Of a stretch of 64,000 nt of DNA, positions 32,017 through 44,600 are shown piece after piece. The position numbers and the translations under genes are program-made. Source of the DNA: Deuterostichococcus epilithicus (taxonomy: Eukaryota > Chlorophyta > Trebouxiophyceae > Prasiolales > Stichococcaceae); the NCBI GenBank assembly GCA_033439295.1, contig JAVTLE010000010.1, forward strand, positions 1,488,001-1,552,000. Direction: 5' to 3'. The number at the start of each line of letters is the position of its first letter. Position 1 is the first letter of the stretch. The notes under the pieces were generated by a model. It was not told the DNA's origin. It did no database searches and was given only the letters and a program-made list of their open reading frames with translations.

Positions 32017-34028
32017 CTAGAATGTGAGCACCGCACGGGTCTGCTGACCTGCCGGCATTTGAGGCAGAGGCGTGCTGGAAGTGCCTTGGGCCTGCCGTGC
32101 GCCGACGCCGCTTCCCCGCGGGCGGCAGGGGTCCACAGGCCGTGGCAGCTGCAGCGGCCTGCCGACGGGCTCTGTCTCCACCTGCTGCCACGAATGATGA
32201 TGTGCGCTGCCGCTTTCTGCGACCGCACTCGTCATGTGCAGTCTGTGAGGTGTCGCGCGCTGCTCCGTGATACCCGCCGCATGGAGGCTTGCCATGAGGC
32301 AGCGTGTGACCAGCGGCGATCCATTCCTGCCGGATTGGGCAACGGACCGGTTGGCAGGCGACTGCGGCGCAGCAGGGCGGCTGTCGGCATGCTGCACCCG
32401 CGAAACCCGCACGTCGGCGCGCGTGCTGGCTGCGGCAGCTCCCGGCTGCCACAATGCCATGCTCGCTGCTCCCTGCCGCATGCGGCATGGGGCCGCTGGG
32501 CTGAGGGCACCCTGCACGGTGTCGTCGGCTGCGGCTGCCAAGTCGCGCCGCACCACCGCTGGACGGCAGGTCGTATGCTGCTGGATGATGTCTTGAGCCT
32601 GCGTAGTACAATGGCAGTTGGCGCTGTGGTCTGACCTGAAGGAGCCACACCCTCCTAACCGAATTAAGACGACAGCGGAACGGGTTCATTGCCACAGGTG
32701 CACTCTGACGTTGGCGATGTGCACCGATGCAGTGGTAATGCGAGTGGGTTTGGGGAGCAATGACGAGACCTCTAGGTTCAGGGCGCAGACACCCCTCATG
32801 AAGGCCTTCTTCATCTTTTCCTCCAGCTCCGTGCGCAGATTGACCTCGTGCGCTGCGGCCGCTTCCGCCCTTGTCACCTGTATGCAGCGGGCTTGCACAT
32901 GAAGAGTGTCGAGAAAATAGAGCATGCCATCACGGCAGCTTTCAGCAGAGTGACTGATTTGACCGTTCCGTTCTGACGTGTTTGACCGCCCGAGGGTACT
33001 GGCTGGCATAGGCATAGCTCAGGCCCACCTGTGCTTGCTTTGCAGCGACGCATGCATTGGCTGCTGCCACACTGCAGCCTTCTGCTGCTCGAGGCTGTGC
33101 TGCATCGCTGCTTTGGCATGTGAAAGGACAGTGGCGTCAGTGTCAGAGGAGGGTCATTTTGACATGCTCTGAGGCCATTGACTGCACCAGCTGTAAGGCA
33201 CATAAGAGCGCATGTGACCAGCAGGGTTTGCATAGACAAACATGCAGCTCAGGCGTATTCGCAGAATGCTGCACGACACCTTGGCATGAGGCTCGACGCG
33301 CGTCCAGCGCAGCCAGAGCATCAGCGGCTTGCCCTGCAGCCAGAACAGGTCGCGGTGCGTCGCCGCGTGCTGCGCCTGCTGCCGCTTGCGCCGCTGCCGG
33401 TTCCGGTGGCCCAGCCACCCACAAAATGCCCGTCGGCTGAGGACGTTGTAGTGCCTGATGTGCTGAATGGCGTCGTGGGCCGCCAGCATCCTGCCAGAGG
33501 ATGACGTGTCAGCCGTGCGACGTTTGGGAACGTGCTGAACATTGTAGCATCAGCATGCCGGCCGGACAGCAGGGGTTTCATGCATTTCTGGCGCAAGGTC
33601 GGCATTGAATCACTTGTCAAGGCTGGCCTGCGCTGTGCGATGCCGGGAGCGCTCGAGCTGCAGCTGCCGTGTAACATCGTCCAGCTGCGCCTGCTTCTGC
33701 TCCGCCGCCAATTGCTCCTCTGCCACGGCAGTCGCAGCGGCGTGCCGGGCTTCATACCCTTCCATCAACCTCGCGACATGCTCCTGTGGCGGCTTCCGAA
33801 GGCGTCATGTCGGCCTTGACTTCATGAGATTCCCGTGGCCATTCGGCCGCAGAACAGGACCGATACGCTGCTCCACATGAGCAAGTATGGGCAAGCGCAC
33901 CAGCAGCTGCTGCTTGAGAAGGCGCTGCAGCGCATCGATTTCTGTGGCAAAATTGCCAACGTCGCCGTCCTCTTCGTAGAGCACGCAGTTCTGAAGCTCG
34001 AATGGCTCATTGCTGTCTGCCGCCATCA
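32017..34028 (-). CDS. POC5: Centriolar protein POC5
   Basis: POC5 is a centrin-binding protein of the centriole lumen, needed for centriole maturation. The start at 34028 reads MMAADSNEPFELQNCVLYEE and EIDALQRLLKQQ, a helical N-terminus. Coiled-coil exons follow (EARHAAATAVAEEQLAAEQK, LDDVTRQLQLERSRHR, about 33780-33600). A Sfi1-like centrin-binding segment is at about 33480-33300, reading YNVLSRRAFCGWLGHRNRQR. The diagnostic block VNLRTELEEKMKKAFMRGVC followed by ALNLE (about 32860-32770) is the best-conserved part of POC5. The C-terminal exon to the TGA at 32017 is a long low-complexity Ala/Pro/Gln region and its frame is less certain. Presence of POC5 implies a centriole or basal body at some life stage, or recent loss of one. 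Confidence 0.78.
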
Positions 34029-34959
34029 TGTCAGCGCCGCTGCGGTGCTTCGCTGGGGTGCATGGCAACGTCGACGAGGGTGTGTTTCGCACGCTCCGGA
34101 CTTGCGTGTTGGAGTGACTTCGGATCAAACAAAGCGTATCGTGCGCGACTTCTACGGACAATCTGCGCCACCGCCATAAATCCACCAGGCGCGACCAGAC
34201 CAACGGATTGTATCTAAGCCTATGAGAACAGGCTTGGAGTCACATCATACCAATATTACATCACACCAACGGTACAGCCGCGACGCAAGACAGCCGCGCT
34301 GCAAGATCAGGAGAGCGGTCCGACGAGGAAGGGGCGCGCTAACGGCAAAACCTAAACACTAACCCCCGTTCGACACTCGAAGTCCCCTCGAGTCTGACAC
34401 ACTGAAACCCTGCTAAATTTTCAAGGTTTTAACTAACCCTGTCGGGCGACACCTGGCGACCCAGGAGACTTGCCAAGAAGCAGAGGCGCCAGACCGGTGG
34501 ATTAAGGCGGACGCGGCGAACGGCACGAAACATCACGACAGTGTGACATTTGCTGGCGTCGGTGCAGGAGGCCGCGGTTACCGGTGCAGGCTTGGGCGTA
34601 GTAGACTCTGTTCTGTATCTTGCACTGCGTTCACGGCGTCACACTGCCAGCGGGCGCACCCAGACTCTGGTGCGCTCCTGTGCCTTGTCCTCTGCTTGCC
34701 TTCTGACACCAAGGCGAGCCGCGTTCCTGCCCAGGCTCGAGAAGCTTGCACCAGCAAGCGGCCGCCTGACGTTGCCGCCGCAGCAGGCCTCCTCTGTCAT
34801 GTGATCTGCAGGCCAGATGAAACTCTGTAGCCGCAATCCCAGAGCTCTGCGGCGTCGACGTGCCAATTGGCGGGGCACGCCGTCCACTGGCCTTGATATT
34901 TACCCATATTTTTTGGCGTGACTTGCACTGCAGGACTTCGCCCAGCACGGCAGGCAAAC
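34029..34959. other. Head-to-head intergenic region
   Basis: These 931 bases separate POC5 and the next plus-strand gene. Bases 34340-34480 are AT-richer than the surroundings. A weak plus-strand open frame near 34550-34804 reads as low-complexity basic sequence and is not convincing; it could be a 5' leader exon, since a good acceptor (CTGCAG) precedes the ATG at 34960. Confidence 0.35.
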
Positions 34960-37499
34960 ATGGCGGACGTCAGTATCAGGAAAAGGTCCTTGACGGACAG
35001 CAATGCGCCGCTGGCAAGGCCGCTCAAGGCGGTGTACTTGACTCCGGCAGCGAGCAGCACGCCAGAGTCCAAGCCAGCAGCTGCCTGCCCGGCCGCCACC
35101 CAGGCTCAGAAGGCAGTTGGCGATCATGTTGCCAAGCCCGAGCAGCAGCAGCCCGCAGCGGCAGCCGCCCAGCCAGGCAGCCCAAGCTCCGGCGATGCTT
35201 CACCGAATGCTGACCTCAGCGCGACCAGTCCGGTGACGCCATCGCGCTGCGAGCAGTCGGAGCAGCAGTCGGCTTACTTGCTGATGAAGGCGCGCAATTT
35301 GCTCTCGCATGCCCGCGCTGCATGGGCCTGTGCGCAGCGGGGCGTGGTACAGTCGGGTACACTCACCTTTCTGTACCCGTATCTGATACGCAGCATAAGC
35401 CGTCCTGGTCACCAACAGTGCGGTTCATGCGTCCTCTTGCATTGCTCCAGGCCTGCGAGCGGGAAGAGGCAGCGGAGGACCGCGCAGAGGAGGCAGAAGC
35501 GGCGCTGGACACTTCGAATCGCAAGCTGCGGGAGACGGAGACGCTGCTGCAGGCGGCCCAGGAGCGGATAAAGCTGCTGGAGGTGCAGCTGTTGAACCGC
35601 GCCGTGTCGCACGCCAAGCTGGACAGCCTCAAGGCCGCAGACGCTGAGTGCCAGGTGCGAGGCGTGCTCCAGTCGAGACGGCACTCGTCAGTTCCTGGCG
35701 CACAGCACAGCCCCCGCTCTCGCGAGATGCCTGCAGCGTGCAGCGCCATCTCGGCGCAGCCGGCGGTGCCTGTCGGAAATTTTGTGCATGGCACCTACGC
35801 ATCCCATGTGCAGCACTGCCGCCCCGTGACGCGGCCAACTGCGGGGGGGCTGATCCCTTGACCGGGGGCTGTGTTACCTCCTGCAGGCCATCTCGGAGGA
35901 CAGCAATTCGCAGGACAGCGAAGGCAGCGCAGCGACGGACATGCACCTGCCGAGCAGCGCGGAGGAGCGGTGGCCCCGCCGCCCGATGTCGTTCGACTGG
36001 GACTCGGCGCAGGTGGACTGCGAGACGCTGCAACTGCGCCTGGAGCTGGAGGCGACGCACGCGCGGCTGACCATGTCCCGCGAGGTGATGGCAGTGCGCC
36101 GTGCAGGGCACCAGGCAGAGACCCTGGCAGCCGCTTGTTGCTCCTGAGAGAGTCTTCTCTGGCAACATCACTGCCGCCTGACCGGCAGCCGCCTGCGGGC
36201 CGCACGTTCTGCGTCAGCACGCCGACCCTGCTGCTGCTGTGCAGACCATCCTGCTGCTGCCCCGCTGACTGCGCTCCTTGCGTCTCCCCGTGCAGTCGGA
36301 GCGGAAGGCAACAGCATACGCGGAGGCAGCCGGCACCCGGCTGGACGCGTTTGCCGGCATGCTGCGCGGCGCTGCCGACGTCGCCTTCTGCGGCAACGAC
36401 GCCTCCGCCCGCCGCCTGCGCCACCACCTGTTCCGGTGCGCGCCAGCGTCCGCCGACTTATCTTATGATCATAAGATTTCAAAAAGTATACAAACCTCCC
36501 ACCCCTCCGCAGCACTGCTGTGCTCGCTATTCGGCGGCGCATTCACGTGCGTCAGCCAGTCAGTGGACGTGCTTGTTTCAGTGCCGCTGCGTCTGCATGC
36601 ATTGCCTGATGTTGTTCGTCAGGGCTCTGTCCTTGCCACCCCTACCTCCCGCCTCTTGACGTCCACCGTCTGCCGTCCACCGTCTGACAGTCCCAACCCT
36701 CCCGCGCACAGCTGCCTGGACGTGGACTGCGATGGCTTCCTGGGCGGCGGCGACCTGCAGCACTGGTACCGCTCCTCGGAGCAGTTCCTGGAGACCCAGG
36801 TGCGGCCCTGTTGAACCCGGGCATTTGCGGCAGAACTGCTGCCTCCGCTGCTGACTTGTGTCCCGGAAGCCCACAGTGGCACTGGTTCACAATGTCGTTG
36901 GCTCCGCAGGAGCTGTTTGCTGCTGCATGCGTGCGCAGGCACACCCCTGTTGGAGTGCTTGCCGCCCCCGGCGCACTCACCAGGTGTCTGTATCCCTTGA
37001 GCCCTGTGATCGGGCCACAGACCCTGAACCCCGGGGCTGAGCCCTCACGAATGCTGGTCGCAGGGCTACGACTCGGTGAGCTTCGAGGCGCTGCGGGCAC
37101 AGCTTGCCGATGCGCTGTACAGCCCCAGCCTGCCGAACGAGTTCCAGTGCAGGGTGCGCGCCACTGTACAAAAGTCCCTTGAGCATCTGCATTGCCTGCA
37201 TGTGGGCAGTCCCTGATCCGTGCCGCGGTGGATGGTTTTGTCAACGCCACGTGCCTTGAGATTTTGCCCTTACCATGTTCCCATCTGCGCAGCGGCAACA
37301 TGCAGCTCTGGACCACTGCTGAGCATCTGCGTGGCTGTCGCTGCAGGGCAAGGTGTCGCTGATGCAGCTGTCGCGGTCAAACATGGGCGCCGGCATCGTG
37401 GCGACGCTGCTCAACCTGGACAACCTGATGCAGGACCGCAACACGTCGGAGTGGGGCGCGCCCACGCTGACGGGCGCCCGCTCCTTCCCGCTCAGCTGA
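34960..37499 (+). CDS. Coiled-coil protein with an EF-hand-like loop, function unknown
   Basis: I do not recognise the family. The start at 34960 (AAACATGGCGG) reads MADVSIRKRSLTDSNAPLAR, followed by an Ala/Pro/Gln/Ser-rich disordered region and SAYLLMKARNLLSHARAAWA; exon 1 probably ends at 35346. A strongly charged coiled coil follows (EREEAAEDRAEEAEAALDTS, RKLRETETLLQAAQERIKLL). The next exons read QVDCETLQLRLELEATHARL and KATAYAEAAGTRLDAFAGML. The exon at about 36712-36800 reads CLDVDCDGFLGGGDLQHWYR; its DVDCDGFLGGGD resembles an EF-hand calcium loop with Asp at positions 1, 3 and 5, but the last position is Asp rather than Glu. VSFEALRAQLADALYSPSLP and a final exon (VSLMQLSRSNMGAGIVATLL) end with TGA at 37499. 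A calcium-responsive cytoskeletal protein is possible but not shown. Confidence 0.68.
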
Positions 37500-37896
37500 T
37501 CGCTCCTGTGGGCAGCGGCGCGGCGCAGCTTGCAGCCCCGGCCACAGCTGCGACGCTCAGGGCTGCCGGCAGCTCGGCTCGCCATGCCGCCGGCAGCCCT
37601 GCCACCCTGTACGGTCTAGATGCCGCCCTGGCTGCCGAGCAGTCGAAGGGCGGCAGCCGTGCGGCAGCGGCACAGGCGGCACAGGCGGCCGCAGCTGCGG
37701 CGGTCATTTTTGGCAGACACCACTCCACCTTCGTTTGTTTTTGCTTTCTGGAAGAGCGGGGCGTGCAGCGTCGCGAGTTTTGCGCAGACCGCGTTTCATG
37801 GCCCGCCGTCAGGCGGGACAGCGCTATCGGCGATGACTGCAATTGAAGGCGAAAAAAAGACGACAACGAGAACTGGCATGGCACCGTCTAGGACGA

Positions 37897-37939
<43 letters not shown>

Positions 37940-38667
37940 TGCTTCGAGCGTTTTGTTTGGTATTGAAGCACTCGCACAGCCCTCAACTCGTCGCTGCGAA
38001 GTTGATTTAGTGTAGGTATAGATAGCATTCTCAGCCTTGTGCGTGCACCCAGAGGTGGCACCACTCCATGTTGCGAGCGCCTGTGGGGCGCGCTGGACAT
38101 TCTTTTCGCATCGGCTTCAACAACAGGTTAGCTCGCGTTGTTTAGGACCCTGCTTGCACATCTGATATCCGGACAGGATCAGCATTCTTGACGCTGGCGC
38201 CCTCGAGCCCAGCGGAGACTGACTTTTGTGAACACCGGTAATTGACGACTCGTGGCCAGGGGCATGTTTTGCGCAACAATTATCCCCAGAGCTCTCCGCA
38301 TGATGCATTTCGCGCACTTTTTCCGCCGTAGAGTCTAATTCTGGCATGGTAACAGTATGGTAAAGTGCTGCAACTATGCATAGTTTCACGCTGCGCCAGC
38401 CTGTCCAACTGGCGAACTGTCCAAATTTAGTCGAAGTTGGCGACTCCGCGATTCATCCCCGTGACTGTGGGTATCTCGTGGGTACTCCATCGTTGTGTAT
38501 GAAAACATGCTCGACACCATCCTACTTGTCTACAAATTGCGGATCAGATGGCTCGTCAACCTTCTCGAGTCTGTTGGACACGCTTTGACATGCCCTTTCC
38601 AACTCGCATGGCACACGAAGACAGGTGCACCAGGACGCTCAAATAGAAATAAGCTGGTCATAAGCTA
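37500..38667. other. Tail-to-tail intergenic region with a CAG tract
   Basis: These 1168 bases lie between two convergent stops. They hold a (CAG)13 tract and AT-richer unique sequence. Weak open frames (for example around 37620-38015) are Ala-rich only because they read through the CAG tract, and are not called. Confidence 0.4.
37900..37938 (+). repeat. (CAG)13 microsatellite
   Basis: Thirteen uninterrupted CAG triplets about 400 bp downstream of the stop of the preceding plus-strand gene, probably in or beyond its 3' untranslated region. Confidence 0.95.
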
Positions 38668-41600
38668 TCAATCAGCTCCCGAGGCGCGCAGGCAGTAGGG
38701 CGTTGCTAGGCACAGCAGGCCGGCGACGCCATTCAAAAAGGCAGCGGCCACGCAGCCCAGGACAAAGCCCTTGTTTGCAGACACGCCCCGCAGCGCCCGC
38801 GCCGCCGGCATCAGTAGCCACAGCGACGCCACCAGCATTGCGCCCGCCGTTGCCGCCTGCACCTGCAACAAGAGCAACAGAAGCTCAGAAGCTCTCTTCT
38901 TGCCTGGGCAACCGAGCTGCTGTACTTTCCATGCGTTTCCCGGCCTTCGTCACCGGATTCTGCGCATGACAGCACCCTTTGTTGCAGCTGCCTAGCTGAC
39001 ATATCTGCAGACTCGCCACGGCCGGGTCGGCTCGAAGGCAGCCAGAACTGACCTTTGCGATGAGCGCGTTCGCGTCGATGGCGGCGGCCGCCGTGCCGTC
39101 CAGCTGGGTGGGCGCCCGCGCAACCGCAAGGGCCGCCGTCNCCACCGGNGCGCCCCCACGGCGCACGCCAGGAACAGGGTGCTCCGATGGGTGCGCCCCA
39201 GCAGGGGCGCCGCCAACGCCGCGCCGGCTGCCCCTGTCGCAGGCGCAGAGCATGCGCATCAATGCGCCTGGTGAGGAGGTGGCGGCTGATGCCGGGATAC
39301 AAGACTGCGGATACAGGTGGGCCAGCCCCAGGCGCCCGGTAGCGACAGGCACTTGGCCCTGCGCTGCACAAGGGCGTCATAGAGACGCGGCAGGCAGGTG
39401 TGGGCGCAGCACAACATCAATCTCCAGTGGCGCAGCTGCCCAGGCCTGTGGCAGCATCGGGGAACGTCCCGGAAGAGCGAGTGGCAAACACCTCGCACAA
39501 GAGCGTCCAGCGCGAGCGGGAGCCACAGCTGCGAGGCTTCGGCCGCGCCGCTCGCCGCCGCGGCCGCGGCCCGCCAGCCGGTCGGCAGCGCGTCCGCCAT
39601 CAGCACCGTCACTGCAAGGCCTGCCGACAGCGCCTGCAAAACACAAGGAGTCGCACTGCTGGTTGCGTTGCAGAAAGCACACGAGTGGCACCTCCTGCCG
39701 AGCCGTGCCCGCCTGGGCAGACCTGCATCAGAGCATGATGACATAATGGTTCAGGCCTGTACAAAGCCGAACTTCTGCACATCAGGAATCGCAGACTTCG
39801 TGACGGTTCAGAGATGATGCCAACCTGGGGGCCGAAGGCCGGCAGCGGCACCCTGCCGCGGCGGCTGCGGCCGGCCTTGCCGCTTGCGACGTCCGGCGGC
39901 GGCGGCCCCTGCATGTACGACGGCAGCACGCCGCTGCCTTGTGGCACCCGCCCACCTGCGAGTTTTGCATGTGAGAAGGTGAGAGAAGAGCCCTTTCACA
40001 CGGCACCGGCCCCCGCATGTCGCAGATGCAAAGGAGCATGCTCTGCACGGACACAGCTGGGGTGTGCACCGGATGCTGGGTCCTAAAGGACAAGCACACA
40101 AGGACACGACCCCCGACACGACCCCACCAGGCGTCTGTGGCCCTACCTTCCTCTGCCTCCCAGGGGTGGCGCGCTGTCGCCCGGGGGCTGATGGCGGCGA
40201 TCAGCTCACCGGCCGCGGGGACCCAGGCCTCGCCATTTACGTGCGCCACGCCATTCGCCCTTGGGCTGTGCCCGTCCCCTGCGGGTGCGGGAGGGAGGTG
40301 CGGGCACATCACACCGGCAGCCTCGCAGGCTCAAAAGTCTGCACCCGCTTGCCTTTCACAGCAACTGGCAGCACTGCATCAGCGTGTGGAAGGACCCTGC
40401 TGCTCGCCGAGAAAGCGGCAGGTACTTGTGGGCAACCCATTGCAACCTTCACGTGTACTGAACCTCGCATGGGCAGCGGGCAATGCATTGCGGCCTCACC
40501 GTTGGTGTCGTCTGCCTTCAGCTTTGCAGGCGGCGCGCCGGGCTGGCTCATCCACCGCCATGCAAACACCACTGCGGCGCCGCCGCCTGCCGCCCACAGG
40601 CCAGTCCACAGCAGGCCTGCACACAAGGCTCGGTTGTCTGTCTGGACCTAGCAAAAGTACATGGCGAGTCGAATCACCTGCAAGCTGTGCGACACACCTG
40701 GAGCACCCTGCAACGGTGCTGCTGTTACTCAGAGGGTGTGGTCACAACCAGAGGGTGGCTGCTGCATCTAAACAGCTGATGTCGCTCAGGTGTCCAGTTC
40801 CGAGATCAGTTCCGTGGTGCAGGGACTACACCATCCGGGACGGCACCACTGATGCATGGCAATTCCAGCTGCCTGTCACTGTCTGTCGGTCGCCCCAACT
40901 GAGCCACACCTGGGTTGCCGCTCCAAGCGGTGCTGGTCAGCGACGAGCTGCCGCCCCAGGCCATCAGCCCAGCGCCAACACCCAGCAGCACCGGCCCTGG
41001 CGTCAGCAGCATCGAGACCAGCACGCCTGCGGCACAGCATCACAAGTGCTTTCATGATTCAAGAGGCTGGCATCTTGCATCAAGAGCTTGACATGGATGC
41101 AAGTTTCACTGAAGGCGGATCCAGCACGGTCAACACACTTCCAGATCGACACCACAACTGGCGTGTGCGCTGATATACATCGATGCCCGATCAGCGCCAT
41201 CAACGCATTGCTGTTGGACTTTGCCGATATCGACTCACCTGAGACGGCGGCCAGCAGCGCCGCCGGCAGCAGCGCAGCCAGCGTCGGCAGCACGACCGAT
41301 GGGTCGCCGGCAAAGGGCGAGGCCAGGCTGCCGTCGGGCCGCTCCAGCAGCGCAAGCGCCATGCGCAGTCCCTCCAGCCACGCCGCCGAGAACGTCGCCG
41401 CCGTCGCCACCTGATGTCAGGAAGAAGTATGCGCCTCAGATGATGCGTTCCAGCAGCGCGGGTGCCAGGCGCAGACCTCCAGCCATGCGGCTGAGGACGT
41501 CGCCGCTGCCACCCTTGCCCGATACAACACCACAATGTCGGCAGACACTGCCGCGGCAACGCTCAAGAAGGCTGGCGTGGTGCTGCCCAGCAGCACAAGC

Positions 41601-44600
41601 GTCCGCTGCCGCCCAGCAAATGAACCCAGGGAGGGCCGTTGCTTTCAGGGTTGCCCTGATGGTGTTGCATCTGGCAGGCTCGAGGGACTGTTTGCCATGT
41701 CCGTATGTCGCAATGCAGGGCTCCGAATCCCGAGGAGCCTGCAAACTCAGGGACAGCCAGACACACAAGAGTACCCGCACCTTGCCGTGCGGGGCGCCCT
41801 CCAGCGCATCCGGCAGCAGCTCGGCGAACACCATCCACACCATGCAGCCGGCGGCAAAGCCCAGCGCCAGCGGCAGGAGCGTCCGGAAGGCGCTCACAAA
41901 CATGAAGCTGGGCACCGCGACCACCGGCTGCGGCATGCTCGTCAGCACCGACCTGCGGCGGCGGCGCCCTTTGGCATGATCAGAGATTATCGGGTCACTT
42001 CACTGCAAACCCAGGGTCAGGCACTCTGCCACCCCAGCCGAAGCTGAGGCGCAAGGTAGGCACGAGATTGCAGCGTGTCAAGTCTCTGACAGTGCACGGC
42101 AGTGTCTGTACTTGCTTGAGATGCTGGAGGCAAAGCTCGCTGGTTCCTTTCCCCTTCCGCTGTCAAAGCAGCTGCAGGAAGCATTGAAACACAGGATCCT
42201 TCGAGGGCATATAAAACGCAGGGAGGCGCGCACCAGATGAGGGCCTGGCGGGGCGCCACCCCCCTGGCAACCAGCACCGTGGCCACCGCCAGGCCTTCTG
42301 GTATGTTGTGCAGCCCAATGGCGAGCGTCACCAGCACCCCCTGTCGTTAGGACGTAAACAGCTCGAGAGGTTGCTGATTGTATTTTCCCAACTTCGGGGC
42401 GTCTGACAGGCAAACTGCGGCGGAGTGCACTGCAGCGAATGCGTGCCGGAGGGAGTGGGCGTAGCCAGGACTGCCAGGACCACGCTTGCGTGGGACAGCG
42501 TCACGACGACCCTTGATCGAAGAGCAGCCTCACCTGTGCCCAGCCGCGGTGGCCGCAGAAGGAGACGCCAACGCCGGAGCCCTCGCCGAGCGCGTGCGCC
42601 GCCATGACGGCGACCAGCAGCAGCGTCTTTTTTGCATCGATGCCCTGCAGGCCCTCGAAGCGCACGCCCTCCCACTTCTCCAGCCACTCCTGGCTGGCCT
42701 TTATGAACAGCGCGCCTGCGGCGGCGAAGCTCTGGATTGGAAATATGAGTTTCAGGATATCAAAATGTGCTGGGCGGCGCCGCTTCTCCGGCCGCTCTTG
42801 CTGGCCCTCATGCGCAGCGTGCTTGCAGTCAGGTCTCAGAGGTCAGAACATCCGGTCTGGCGGGCGGCGTCGTCCACTTCGCCGGCCGCTTCCGTCTGGC
42901 CAGTAAAAACTGCGCCCTGTGGAGGAGTTTCGGAAGCTGTGAGGATCTTGGCAATATGGCCTGCTGGGCAGCCCGTCATCAGCAATGCTCACTGCTGGAG
43001 CTAGGCCTCAGGCGGCCTGCTCGAACGGAACAAAGCTGACTTCGTGGCTCACCCAGGAGGGTGCCATGCACGGCGAAGCCGGCGCCGTACGGCGAGTACC
43101 CAGTACTTCATAGGCAACCCGAACTCCTGCTCGACCCTCCGTCATCCGAGGTCTCTCTTCTCAAATGTCGGACCGCATGGTGGACCAGTGCCGAAGAGCT
43201 GACCCTCATGAGCTTGTTCTCAACCCAAAACTCCGACGACTCACCGAGTATGACGCCAAGCACGGTGAGCCCAGCGCCGTACGGCTGGCCCTCGTGCACC
43301 AGGTCAAAGCTGGCGGCAAGCATGACGCCGCAGGCAATGGCATTGGCGAGCGCCGCCCACTCCGCGGAGAGGCTGCCGACGAAGAAGAAAGGCACTGCGC
43401 CGAGGCCTGACGCTGAGCCCATGATGGTCGTCATGACGGTCACCTGCGGGTTGGCAAGTGTCACCATGGACTTGACGTATGGCGATGCTGAGACGGTTTC
43501 GACATGGCATGCCGAAAATTCGATGAGGGCCATGCAGAGGAGGGGAGGGTGCGAGAAATCACAGCCCAGCAGTTGCCGCAGGCAGTCGCCTGCCACATGA
43601 AGCGCAAGCGCCTCGTCCGCCCCATGTGGGAAGGGGGATGCTGAAACGCCGGGCATTATCTCGACGAAACCAACCTCACCTCTAGTATGGTCGCGTGCTG
43701 CTTCATGTCGGTGTCCCCCACGATGTCCTGGACCTCCGCAGCCGGCTTCCTGAATCCGTCCGAGCGCGTCAGCGAGCGCAGCGAGGCAACCCCGCCGGCG
43801 TCGGAGCCGTTTGCGGCGCCCGGCCGTGCCGGCGGCGAGCCTGACAGGCTCAGGTGGTGCCTGTAGCGTGCATCGTGCCGCGCCGCCAGGTGCCGCTGCC
43901 GCGCCGCATGGCCAGCGTGCTCCGCTCCAGCCGCATCTCCGCCGCCACGCGCCTCCTCAAAGCCGGGCGCCTGCTCCGACGCCAGCCGACGCTGCCGCGC
44001 CGCGGCGCTGTCCCGCGCCGCCGCGTCCCGGCCGCCCTGGTGCGCCTCCGTCCCGGGCAGCGAGCCCCCCGGGCGGNTCTCCGCGTGCGCCGCCGCCTCG
44101 CGCTGCCGCTTCTCCGCCGCGTCCGCCGCCTTGAGCGCCTCCAGCCGCAGCTGCCCGTCCAGCTGCGCCTCCTGCTGAGCGGCCTGCTCCGCAAGGTGCT
44201 GGCTTGGCTGCACCTGATCCGGCACGAGGTGGCCTTCTTGCCCCGCCGCAACCCGGCCCGAGCCGCGCCCCTTGCCATGCCACGCCGCTGGCTGGAAGTC
44301 TGCAAACTCGGCGTCGCCATCCCTGTTCAGGTACTCCTCAGCACCGCCGCCGTGGGCACCAGCGGCTGTTCCGTCCAGGGCGCGCAGCTTGCCGGGGTCG
44401 GCGGCGTCAGCGGCAGCGTCCTTTCGGTCCAGGGCCTGCTCCGCCGCCGCGACGTGCTTCGGGTGCAGCACATCGGGCACCAGCTCGGGCGCGGCGCCGC
44501 CTGCGTCTGACGCCGTGTCACTTTCCTGCAGGCGCCGCCGGCCGCCGTGCAGGAATATCCCCGCATGGTGGCGTGCATCAGCATGGAGCGGCTGCTGTCG

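Noticed and set aside
34340-34480. CCTAAACACTAACCCCC-like sequence as an internal telomeric repeat
   Set aside because: Only one or two imperfect units resemble the plant-type telomere; no array is present.
34797-35099. Minus-strand hydrophobic open frame (LFLILTSAMFACRAG)
   Set aside because: It mirrors the N-terminal exon of the plus-strand coiled-coil gene, which has a better start context and continues into supported exons.
37620-38015. Alanine-rich open frame through (CAG)13
   Set aside because: It lies past the stop of the coiled-coil/EF-hand gene and depends on the microsatellite; no family resemblance.
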